A stretch of DNA of 36,717 bases, taken from assembly GCA_001953115.1 (NCBI GenBank), contig LSSL01006637.1, forward strand, positions 1 to 36,717, read 5' to 3'. The translations under genes were made by a program, and so were the position numbers. Below are positions 11,701 through 21,991 of this stretch, one piece after another (position 1 is the first letter of the stretch; the number at the start of each line of letters is the position of its first letter). Under the pieces are notes generated by a model. That model made no database searches. It was not told the origin of the DNA and saw nothing but the letters and a program-made list of their open reading frames with translations. Source of the stretch: Smittium mucronatum (Eukaryota; Kickxellomycota; Harpellomycetes; Harpellales; Legeriomycetaceae).

Positions 11701-13600
11701 GTAATAGAAAATTTATTTTCAAAAAAAAATCTAAAAATAACCAAATCAAATATAAAAGATGAAGAATCAATTTTATAAAATAAACATTAATGTTTACAAT
11801 TAAAGAAATTTTACCTAAGAATATTTGATAGATATTTATATTTAAATAAACTCATGATATAAATTATTTAGAACAATGATTTTTCTTAATATATATATAT
11901 AAAAGAATAAAATTATCAGCATGAAAATATAAATTAAATCTTAAATTTATTAATTTAAACTTTGGATGATAATTAGGGGAAAAAAACTGTTAATAATGGA
12001 ATATCGAATCTTATATAGCACAAGAAAAATTCGAATAAGTAAATGAACTCTGCTTTGCCACGCTGAAGATATTTAATAGAATATATATATAAATTCATAA
12101 TATTTATGCAATTTATTGGTTTTTTTATTTATATTCCATTTTTTCTTATAGATGAGTCAATAAAATTTTTTTATTTTTAAATATTTCCGAAAAATGAGCA
12201 AAATTTAATAAAATAATCGATATTTTTTGGTTTCTAAAACTGGTAAGTCTGATTATCAGTTTTTTTTACTTATTTGGGTATAAATATTAATATTAATAAA
12301 ATAAAAGATTTTTTCTTTCGAATATGAAACTAATAATTATGTTTTATATATTTGAATTCACTAAAAAAGAATTTATTTGAAACCATCTGAATCAATTTTT
12401 AGGGAAAAAATAACTCTGAAAGGTTAATCCTTTGTTTATGTAGTATAAAATAATATAATTTCTTAATATTTTATTTTCTTAAAAAAAAGATAAAACTATT
12501 AATCAATAATGAAAAACTGGGATTGATGTTTTTTATGGAATGAAATCTTGATTTATAAAAATTAAACAATTATCCTAAAAAATATATAATTACATTTAAA
12601 TCTCTTTAATTTCTTATTTATCTGATAGTTGAAACGTATTTTTACATTAAAAAAATATATCTAAATCCGGAAATAAATTGGATTTTTGAATTTTGAAATA
12701 ACCATTTTTAAAATAATCAAATTTTTATTATCTCCAATTTAAAATTGGATAAATAAAATGATTTTCTGAAGATAAAAAACGTTATTTCTTCATAATAAAA
12801 TATATTAATAATAAAAGAATTGAGATTTATGATAAAATTTCTGATATTATTAATTTCTCTAATTGATTGGAAAATTTTAAACAAACTATATTTTTGCATC
12901 TTCAGATGGAATAAAACTACAATACAATTAAATTTTAGCTTATAAACTTTTTTTGCTCAGAATTTATTTTAAAATATAACATAAACGAATATAAACAATA
13001 ATAAACACCAACGAAAAAATTAGCTTATGATTTGAAAATTTTATTGATTAAAATTCTCCGATTTAGGGTATTATTTTTATAAATCACCTCAAATTAAGTT
13101 TCTGATAAAAATGGATATCATTTAAATATAAAAAATATTTAAATAAAAAAATAAAGTGAATATATTTCTTTTTATTTTATTAAAAGTATTTCACGCAATG
13201 ATTCTGAGAATTTTTGTGAAAAAATAGGTAATAAAAAATATGCTTTTTTTCAGTAAAAAAGTGCACTGAAAATTTTACTATTGAATATAAATTTGAGTCT
13301 CAAAACTAAATCAGTATAAATACAATTATTATTTGTTAAAAAGGCACATTTATTGAATGGATTATTTATTTTGAAAACCAATAAATACCCGACTCTTCTT
13401 TAAACTCCTTTATTTCTTATCTATTTTTATATTTTCCGGATAATTAAAGTTATATTAATTTCATTTCATTTTTCACTCAAATTTTAATTCAAAATTAAGT
13501 ATAAAAAGTTTTAAAAAAAGTTTAATATTTTCTATCCAACTCCTCTCCTCCGATATAACAGTTTCGTGCCCATTTAGATTTTTTTCAATATGACTAGTGG
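5716..13600. other. AT-rich gene-poor desert (left half)
   Basis: Almost 8 kb of extremely AT-rich sequence. The first few hundred bases hold the presumed promoter of the MYSM1-like gene. The longest reading frames (62-70 codons at 6267, 6760, 8562 and 12717) consist of Lys/Asn/Ile/Phe codons and show no motif. A somewhat less AT-rich patch at about 6460-6780 may be an old element or gene relic, but I recognise nothing in it. A G8 run occurs at about 10224. No tRNA, rRNA or long tandem array is apparent. A 9-bp inverted repeat sits at the right border (13604-13627). Confidence 0.6.
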
Positions 13601-13603
13601 ATA

Positions 13604-13627
13604 TATTAATACCTCTCAGTATTAATA
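13604..13627. repeat. Short perfect inverted repeat (9-bp arms, 6-nt loop)
   Basis: Arms TATTAATAC (13604-13612) and GTATTAATA (13619-13627) flank the loop CTCTCA. It lies at the border between the featureless AT-rich DNA and the LINE remains, so it could mark an element end, but short AT-rich palindromes are frequent by chance here. Confidence 0.3.
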
Positions 13628-14739
13628 GAGGGTAAATACGAATAAGATCCAAAAAAGTTACTGTTTATAGTTATAGAATTCGGTTGGTGCCGTACTACAT
13701 ATATATAAAAAATAGACCATCCCCCCATCAAAAAAGTTTTCCTGTACGCCTGAATTGAGCCGAATAGGAATAAAAAACACTCTCATTTTCTCTATAATTA
13801 ATATTTTGAGGAAAAAATCGTTCAATTTTATTCCTAAGTACGTGTTACTATTTTCTGTCACACTAAAAATAAGTTCTCGATTATCTCTGCTAGAATTTTC
13901 TGTAAAATAGGAGAAATTACTTTTTTTTTTTTTTTCCTTTTCCATGTTGAACTGTTAAAAGCTTTTCTATTCGAATTTAATTGATTTTTTGAAGATCCTT
14001 TTTCTGATTTGGATATTGGGTCTGAATTTTTACCGGATTTCCAGATTTTTTTATTTCTTGATATAGATTCCATTCAAAGATTATTGGACGGTTATTCGAT
14101 TATTTTACATCTTAAAATGATTTTTCAGGTTGAAAAATATCACCAGTTTTACAATATTTTATCAGCAATTTTGATATCTCAATCACCCATGTGCTCATAA
14201 AGGATCGGCGAGAGCTTTTATTTGAGTAAGCAATAAATTTCTTTGAATTTTTCCATTTTCTTTATGCGTGCTCAAGGGACGTACTGGTTTTAAGAAAGGG
14301 TTATTTTATATCCAGCGCATTTCTATTCCTTTATACAACGGATGATTCACCTAATCTTAACGCTAGTTTTATTTATAAACCCATTTCACTCTGTATTAAT
14401 TTTGTTAGGTATTAACTCATATCGAATTTTTCGCCACTGTAACACCTAATGGATATCAATAAAGAATTTATAAATTTAATTTTTATTCCAGTGGGTAAAT
14501 AGGTCCCAAATAAAATTATTTATCTCCCAAAAAATATAATTTTAAAATCGGGTTCATTTTTTTTGATGTTTTTCGATGATGAGGGATAATTATTAAAAAC
14601 CCACCCTATATATTCATATTTTTGAATAATTTCTAAATATTGGCTCTTAATGAATAATTCTAAAGTTGAATGCGTTTATTTTAATTTCATAGGTGTAAAA
14701 TTATTTAATACCCGATTTTACTAAGTTTTTTAGTAACTA

Positions 14740-15500
14740 CAGTGTATTTTCTATCACTACAGAATCATCTGTGAATATAATTACAGGAATTTTTTTCTAG
14801 TGAGGGTAAATATACTCCCTCCAACCTCTCAAAAATATATTTAACAGAAAAATCGAATAAAACGGGCGATGCTGAGCATACCCGTCGCAATCCAAATCTT
14901 TAGTCGAATTTCCCGGTCACCACATTTTCTATTCTTACGGTATATTTCAGTGATTCATTCAGTTCTTTTATAATTTTCAAAAAAATTTCCACCGCTTCTC
15001 ATATTTCTTAGCTTATATATTAATGCCATGTGTGTTGCAAGGTCATAAGATTTTGAGAGATAAATAAATCCTATCCAATTTTCTAAGTTTATCAATTCAC
15101 TGAGTTTCATGATTTCATACAAAATTGTCACATGGGAGAAGAACGCCTCTTTATTTCTAAAGCTTACATGTTTATTTGCCAAAAATTTACATTTTTCGTT
15201 GATGGCTGAAAGTTTATTGGCCAAAATATTAACCTAATTTTTTACAAACTTTGGTATAAGTGAAATTCAACGGTAGTTGTATGGGTCTTTAATATTCCAT
15301 TTTTTTCTATCGGGAAAAACAATTCTGATCGAGTTTATTTTTTGAATGTCTCCAATAAACCAGACAGCCCTTAATATTTAAATATTTTAATCTTATATTT
15401 TTTAAGTAAGTGAAAATTCCGAACTTACCAGTTTCCGCACCTCATCCGGGATTTCATCGGTCCCAGATGCTTTATTATTTGATATTTCTTTAAGTGCAGC
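14740..15500 (-). pseudogene. LINE reverse transcriptase domain, broken
   Basis: Minus-strand fragments match the ordered motifs of non-LTR reverse transcriptases. NNKASGTDEIPDEVRKLV (about 15480-15420) is the N-terminal block. PYNYR followed by ISLIPKFVK (about 15280-15240) resembles the NYRPISLIP box. An open stretch at 15224-14955 includes WIGFIYLSKSYD and THMALIYKLR, where the usual catalytic Asp of F-[IV]-D-L is Tyr. CSASPVLFDFSVKYIFERL (about 14870-14820) is the GxxQGxxxSPxLF block. FTDDSVVIENTL (about 14785-14750) is the F-x-DD catalytic box. The fragments lie in different frames with several stops. Function is lost. Confidence 0.75.
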
Positions 15501-16079
15501 ACCTATTTATAATCTTTTTATTGGCATATCACAATATGTAAAGTATCCGATGTTTTAATCCAAAATCGGTTTCCACTTATCAGTAGTTCTACTGTTCCAA
15601 TTTTTATACGCTTCAAAATTTTCAAAGTTACTTTTCCGAATTTTTATTTTATATTCACTATCATTTAACAGATTTTGGTATATAATGAGTAAAGTGTCAG
15701 CAGAAGCGCTTTTTTAAAATTTTTAGTTGAACATTTGATAAATTCCTACATTTTTTTGGTTCATAAGTAGTTATATAATCATTAAGTCCCAAGAGTTTTT
15801 TTATTAAAATTTTTGGAATCAAGTTTTTTTGAGTTCTCAGCATCATTTTTTCTCTTTAAATATGCTCTATACTAAGTTAAAAGTTTATGGATTTAATTTT
15901 TTTTCACTGATTTTTTGTTAAATTTTAAATTTTTGATCAGAAATATTGGCTGGATCTATTACAGCATCTATCGTTTTTATTCATCCTATATTAAATAAAT
16001 TATCTATATAAAACATTGATTATTGTCGATTAAATCGGAATACAGCAGTTTGAATCAATTTCTTGAGATTAATTAGTCC

Positions 16080-16690
16080 TTTGCCGATTATATTTTTCTC
16101 AAATTGATTTTTCTTTTTTGTATGGTTGTGAAGATAGTGTCCCTACCCCACTCTGCAGCAATAGGAAAATGGTCAAAAATTTTAACGCATTTGTTGGAAG
16201 TGCTTCGGTTTGGAATTGATCCCGTATTATAATAAAATATATAATCAATCATTTTACCCATAGCATTCTTATTAAATCTTGAGCCTAGTGAATTAGATAC
16301 TCCTGTAAGATCAACTTTTATCTCGGCTTGAGAAAAGCGATGTTGGTTTTTAGTGGTATCCATGTTGAAGTCGTCTGAAATTAATATAAGGTATTCGGTG
16401 TTCAATCTGTAATTTAATAATATACTGATTTATTATATGGTACTTTTTTCCCTGATCCCCCATGAGGTATGTGTACATTAACTAACATAATTTTAAAACT
16501 GATCTGGTTTTTTTTTCTCTGTATCATTCCTATGGCACAGATGAGATTATTTACGTATTCTTTAATTTATACAACAGATTCATTTTTGACTCTTATAAAT
16601 AACCCATTTTTTCAATTTTTATCTCTGATTTATATTTGATAATAATATATTCAGATATTTTATAGTGGTATGATTTTATATTTAAAATTT
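16080..16690 (-). pseudogene. LINE AP-endonuclease (EEP) domain, broken
   Basis: Minus-strand pieces in order: GLFIRVKNESVV, then FKIMLVNVHIPHG (the NVYIPH block of LINE endonucleases), then ILISDDFNMD (the GDFN block, about 16385-16355), MIDYIFYYN (the IDYIF block) and CVKIFDHFPIAAEW (the SDHFPI catalytic block, about 16185). The last three lie in a single 105-codon frame (16405-16088); the earlier pieces need frame changes and contain stops. The domain would nick target DNA in a live element. Its position about 600 bp upstream (minus sense) of the first RT motif is normal for ORF2 of APE-type LINEs. Confidence 0.75.
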
Positions 16691-17859
16691 TTTTCCCCTG
16701 AGTTCTTTAATTTTATTTTTATTTTTTTTCAAGAATAATTTTTAGTTCCATTTTTATATATTTGATCCCTATAATTTTAAATTTTACCACTTTTAATGTA
16801 CTGTTACTGAAACTAGGCATTTTTTTGCTAGTTTTTAGTCTTTTTTATTTTTTTTTATTAATTTCGATCTTATTTTTTGTCCTGATAACTTGGAATTTGA
16901 TGATTTCAAATTTTCTGAGAAATGAATTTTTGACATTAATAGCATAATTCTCAAAAATTTTATCTTATTTTTTTATTTTTTAGATATTAAAATCCTCGGA
17001 TCTGAGGTCAATTTTTTGTAAAACGCGGGTTTTTACAGTTTTATCACTTAATTTTTATAGCAATAAATACCATTATTTTATGATTTTTATTCGCAATTTA
17101 TTAGTTTTCGATATTTTTTTTTTTGGAGTTTTCAATAATTTCCAATCACATTTTAATGATTTTCTTCGTAATATTAAGATTTTATTGTTACACATTCTTC
17201 TTTTTTATATTGTATAGACTTTTAGATTATAATTACTCAAACACCGTATTTTTGACATCGATGAATTTTTCAATTGTGATATCTTAATTCCTGGAATTTG
17301 TGGCAGATTTTATTTATTTTTCTTATATGGGATCTTAGTCACTAGATGTATCATTATCACATGAATTTTCCTCTTTTTTAATTTGTATTTGTTCATTTTA
17401 CGAGCCAGATAGTTCAAAATCAGTACTTTCAGATGAAACTTTTCTCCCAAAAAAAATTTCAAGATCATAATTTGTCATATTTTCTGGCAATATTTTCCCC
17501 AGCTGTTTATAATTTACATTTTTTACACCATCCTTATTCATTGCGACGGTTTTACACTTTTTGGAGCTTATTGATATGTGTTTTATACCCTTATTTGAGA
17601 TTAGCGCTTTTACTCATAATTTTTTTGTCCTATATTTTAGTTTGATTTACGTATCCTTTACACTTATAGTTTGTTTTTATAAAAACAATATTTACATTAT
17701 CTTTCATTGCGGTGCTCAATAATTCATTTTTTGGATTATTTTTAAAGGAATCTCGTGCTGAGTATCAGCCTATGGAGCTTTAGTTATATTAGTTTTGGAT
17801 ATTTTTATTCCAGTGGATGGATTTTCACAGAATTTTTTTATGGAAATTTTTAATATTGA

Positions 17860-18550
17860 GTTCACCGCAATCAGATTTCCAATTTAAAACTTATTTACAG
17901 AAACTAAAGACGGGCTTACAGCCTTGGTAAAATAAATTTATTTTAACATCATCATGTATCGGAAATAGGGGTAGCTCAGTATCAGCATCGTTTTTACAGA
18001 AAAACATTCTGATTCATAAAGGGTGGAACAATTTTGTACCTTTCATATCCCAAGCATAAATTTCCTTAATTATCCCAAGTACTCCCAATGTTTTTTGATT
18101 AATTTTTTCAGCTATAAAATATCCATATATCCGAATCTGGGAATATTTATTAGAGTTGAATTCTCCTTGTATCTAATTTTCTGGTGGAATCCAATTCTTT
18201 CCCCTCCATATACAATATATTTCCCCATCATATGTTTAGCATCTTATCCTGAATGGAAAATAAATGAGGGTTTCTGACTACAAAATCCTCCTGTATATTA
18301 AAATATGAGTTCAGAATATGTTTAGATATGGTTTTGGAAGCTTCTAGAGATCTCTGCCTTCATCCTTAAACTGGACCCAGCTCATTCCAATACTTTTTTC
18401 TGGATCCATAAAGCAAATTTTTTAATTCTTTTTTTGTAGATTTATATCTAAAAGATGTCTAATTAAAACCTCCACATTCAATTTCATATGGTTTTACATA
18501 TTTTGATGATTTTGTGATCTGATTGTTTCTAATATCTGCATTTGACTTTT
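17860..18550 (-). pseudogene. LINE ORF1 remnant with degenerate CCHC knuckle
   Basis: The minus strand reads KINLFYQGCKPVFSFCK, stop, VLNWKSDCGEL at about 17945-17860, in one frame apart from the stop. Comparison with the second copy at 21.2 kb shows this is a CX2CX4HX4C knuckle whose first Cys is now Phe and whose His is now Asn. Upstream (minus sense) lie ADTELPLFPIHDDV and TLGVLGIIKEIYAWDMKG, resembling the RNA-binding part of LINE ORF1 proteins. Farther up at 18.3-18.45 kb, PEKSIGMSWVQFKDEGRDL is probably more N-terminal ORF1. ORF1 proteins package element RNA; here the gene is dead. Confidence 0.6.
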
Positions 18551-19840
18551 TTACTTAATTGCTTTGAGAGTTGAATTATATGGATCCTCTTCTGTCATCA
18601 TCTCTGTATTGAGTTTTTTCTATCCCCCCAACTCGTTTAATCGTTCGAGTTCCATTGTATTTCTACATCGAGTATTTATTATTTTATTTATTTTATTTTC
18701 TTGTTTTGTGTTTTTTTTTTTGAATGATACTTTTGAAATATTGGATTTGATTAGATAAAGAGTTCAAATTGATAGAATTTTTGAATTTGAGCAATTCCTA
18801 TTAATTCATATATAAAAATTAAATATTTGGGACACGCTAACAGCTGGTGTACAAAGTTAGAAATTGACTATTGTTTTAAAAGCTGGATTCACACAAAACT
18901 TTATTAATAAATATATATTGACTTTAAATTTTTTTTAAAATTAATACGCAAAATAGTAGGACCTCACTTTGATAGAGTTATTCCTGTCTTAGTCATGCGG
19001 AAGTGTACTAATTTGAAAGCTTGAAATTTTTTTCGCTAGGTTTTCTATAAGCTTGAAAAATGAAAAAATTCCAATTTTTTCGACAACCTTGCAAACTTTG
19101 AAACTTTTAGATTTTATTTTTGTCCTAGCGTCCCCAAAATTTGGCAAATATTTTATATAAAAGTAAAATTTTTTCTAAATTAATACATGTATTTTTTGAA
19201 GCACATCTTCGTGGTGTTATAAATTTCACATTTTTGACAAATTTGATAGTCTTTTAAACTTTACTTATTTTCATTTTATTGAATAAGATTTTATAGCTTA
19301 AAATTTATCGATTTGAGCCGTGTTTTTTGCCACATGGAATAAAAAGAGTACCGCTCTTTTATTATTTAGTAATCTTGGTCTGGTATTTTAGCAGATAATT
19401 TTAAATTTTGACCTTTAAAACTTTACCGCTTACTTTTATGGTTTTACAACATTCAAATTTTAAAAGTATACTAAAAAAATATATAGAAAATACTACAAAA
19501 AAATGTTATAAACTAAAAAAAGGTAATGGCATACTTCATATTTGTATTCTTTGCTCCATTTTTTCAAAAAATCTGGCTTCTATAATAACCCCATTTCAAA
19601 CTCTGATTTTCTCATATTTGGATTAATTGAGATTTATCTGGGTATCCTAAAACGTTATTAATTCTGACTTAATAATGTATCTTGAGTTGATATTGCACCT
19701 GGAATTTGTTTTTTTTGTGTAATTTATGGTTCAAGAATTATATATTTTATGAATCTGATATTAAAAGTCATCACTTTTAATTTTGAGTTTTCAGATATGT
19801 TTCGATTATGATTTATTTTAGTATTATTTTATCTTTTTTT
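18551..19840. other. AT-rich, no supported gene
   Basis: T-rich plus-strand frames at 18564 (64 codons) and 19408 (72 codons) show no motif. Short protein-like minus-strand bits, such as IIEARFFEKMEQRIQI near 19.58 kb, may be further transposon debris. Nothing here can be assigned. Confidence 0.4.
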
Positions 19841-19849
19841 CCTGTTTTT

Positions 19850-20290
19850 TTAGTCTAATTTTATCTATTAGTTATTTTTGGGCCTCAAAAATATTCAATT
19901 TTGATATATTTAAAATCGAGTCATTAGTAGTTGTAATGACCCAATAATCAGTGGCCAAATAAATCACCCCCTTATTATATTTGATTTCTATTTAGTTCAT
20001 AGCTATATAATCAGCTTGCATTACCACTTTTTGAAATGCAAGCTTTTCAAGCAGCCTTAATCCTTTTTATTCACTGGTTCCATGATATCTTATTCTAATA
20101 AATATTCACCATAGTATTAACCTGGAAAAAATAGATTCTTTAAAGTAGAGTATACCTCGCATCTATACGAGTTATTTTCCTCTTTGATTTTTTTGACCAT
20201 AAAACCCTGATTTTTGAGACACATGTGGTAAAAAAGATATTTTTTACATTTTTCGCACTCAGTTCGAGAAAATTAAAATTAAAATTAATT
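19850..20290 (-). pseudogene. Unassigned decayed coding relic with CxxC motif, probably transposon-derived
   Basis: The minus strand at 20283-20145 reads ECEKCKKYLFYHMCLKNQG and, in the same frame, a few residues later SYRCEVYSTL: a Cys/His pattern like a small zinc-binding module. Further on (about 20060-19860) the same strand reads VVMQADYIAMN, stop, IEIKYNKGVIYLATDYWV and SKLNIFEAQK. These are more complex than chance frames in this composition. They could belong to a second LINE copy or to a DNA-transposon gene with an N-terminal zinc module. I cannot name the family. Confidence 0.4.
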
Positions 20291-20974
20291 TTTTTATTTT
20301 TTATGATTATTTGTATTTCGGAATTTTGATAATTTTTTTGTCTTTTTGGTTTTTCTGCTAGCATTATATCTAATTTTTGATGAAGTGGGGACGTCATAGC
20401 TGTATGTGTTCTCTAGAAAGATGAGGTAGTCTTTCATTTTCTAATTCTTTAAAAAAGCATTTTTTACCTCTATTAATTCTTCAATGATATTTCAATTCTT
20501 GAAATTTTTAGTCGCATCGATATTTTTTTTTATTTATCTATTCAGCTTCATTGGAATATCTTTAATCACTCATATCTGGCTCTTTTTTAATTTTTTATTT
20601 GATCGGAATCCGATCCAGAGAAAACCAAATCGGACAATTCTGATGATTTTTCTTCCAAAATAGCCAATTGATTCCAAAGTTGTATATTTTTTACAATGGA
20701 TGATTTAAGGGGAATATTAAATTATAAAAACCAACTTTATTTTTTTCAGAAGATTTGCAGCCGTTTTTTTATCAGATTTATTGATATAGTTTGATATAGG
20801 AGTTTTGTTTTTTTATCGAATTTATATATTTTTCAATTTTTCGGATAACATAATATCCATGTGCTCTTCCTTTTTCATAATCACCTTTGCCACATTTATA
20901 CAAGCCTGATTTTTATAGTACGATAGATTCGATTTTTAATTTTCGAGCATCAGAATTTTTTCTAATGTTTATTG

Positions 20975-20975
<1 letters not shown>

Positions 20976-21044
<69 letters not shown>

Positions 21045-21045
21045 T
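20976..21045. repeat. (ATT)n microsatellite
   Basis: An uninterrupted ATT repeat of about 70 bp (around 23 units), grading into short TTTA repeats. Because the run is uninterrupted it is likely length-polymorphic between strains. On the minus strand it encodes poly-Asn, but no gene reads through it. Confidence 0.95.
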
Positions 21046-21129
21046 ATTTATTTCGTTTTTTGACGTATTTTTATTTTGGAATCTTTATTATTCTTATTTT
21101 TCCCGAATTTCACAAGAATTTTTTTAATT

Positions 21130-21430
21130 ATTTATTTCTATGCAGTCAGATTTCCAATGCCCATTTTGCTCAAAAAAAAAAACTACAAGCTGGTTTACAT
21201 CCTTGGTAAAAGAGATTTATTTTTCCTTCCTAACGCATTAAGAACAGTGTGGTAAAATTATTAACGATTTTTTTTACAGGAAAATATTTTTATTCAGTAT
21301 GCCAAGAATGAGTTGGTTATTTTTATATTCCACGAATTGACATAGCTTTTTTTGCAAAGTTTTTATAAGCGTCAGTATCGTTATCTGGACTAATAATAAA
21401 CCTTCTTTCTTCTTTTAAATCTATAATTTT
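21130..21430 (-). pseudogene. Second LINE ORF1 remnant (CCHC knuckle)
   Basis: The minus strand reads EGKINLFYQGCKPACSF at about 21225-21175, nearly the same as the copy at 17.9 kb. After an A/T homopolymer and a frame change it continues QNGHWKSDCIEI (about 21165-21135). Together the two copies imply a CSFC...GHWKSDC zinc knuckle. Upstream (minus sense) ISPDNDTDAYKNFAKKAMS fits more ORF1. The shared block shows that at least two insertions of the same family landed in this interval on the same strand. Confidence 0.6.
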
Positions 21431-21991
21431 TAATCGCTTCTTTTGGATGAAGCCGCTAGAGACAAATTAACTGATATTTTCAAGCGATACGTAAAAGTAG
21501 AGGAGATGTTACAGAATAAAAAATAAAAACTGTTATTATCAAATTTTCAAGTCAAGAGTGATGAGAGGGGAGAAACAGGTTGTTTCGGAAGGCATACACC
21601 AATTTGAAAAAAGTTAATTTTTTTTAAATGATATTTCCAGGATGAAATTAATATACAAGTTCTACTATTTTTTTATTGAAAATTTTACACAATTTAAAAC
21701 TGGGCTTTAAACAATCATTTCTAGAAAGGAATTAAATCTGGGAGGACTGTTGGTGAAGTTTCTTATAAAATCTATATAACATGAGATTAAACAGTGAGTT
21801 GATGAAAGCGGAGACAGAGTAGTGTCAGGTGATTATCATTTGAATATAAAAGAACAATCCGATGCTACGGCAAACACTTTTCTGTATGCTGTTAAGGTTT
21901 ATTTGTTATGCTGACTGGGATTTGATAAAAAATATTTAAATAAAAATGTACATGTGATATTTTTTATGTATATCATGGGTCATTTGGGCGA
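21431..21991. other. Intergenic; 3' side of the ATAD2/Yta7-type gene
   Basis: Likely contains the 3' UTR and terminator of the minus-strand AAA ATPase gene. A short plus-strand frame at 21445-21525 reads LDEAARDKLTDIFKRYVKVE and ends soon after at TAA. It is strikingly protein-like but has no start codon or acceptor that I can see, so it is left unassigned. Confidence 0.4.

Larger units (their letters stand above)
14700..18550 (-). mobile_element. Decayed APE-type LINE (non-LTR) retrotransposon, copy 1
   Basis: Reading the minus strand from 18550 down, fragments appear in the order of an autonomous LINE: ORF1-like segments (18.0-18.5 kb), a CCHC zinc knuckle (~17.9 kb), an AP-endonuclease-like domain (16.7-16.1 kb) and a reverse transcriptase (15.5-14.7 kb). 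All carry stops and frameshifts, so the element is dead. Order, spacing and common strand argue for one insertion rather than unrelated matches. Ends are not defined: the 3' part probably extends to about 13.65 kb, where small minus-strand frames persist, and no poly-A tail or target-site duplication could be identified. The clade cannot be fixed by eye. Confidence 0.7.

Noticed and set aside
8562..12899. 60-70 codon minus-strand frames at 8562-8774 and 12717-12899
   Set aside because: Made of Asn/Lys/Ile/Phe codons, no motif, no splice context; expected by chance at this AT content.
16762..18758. Plus-strand T-rich frames encoding Phe/Leu/Ile-rich proteins that resemble membrane proteins
   Set aside because: T-rich composition alone gives hydrophobic frames; the recognisable LINE motifs are on the opposite strand.
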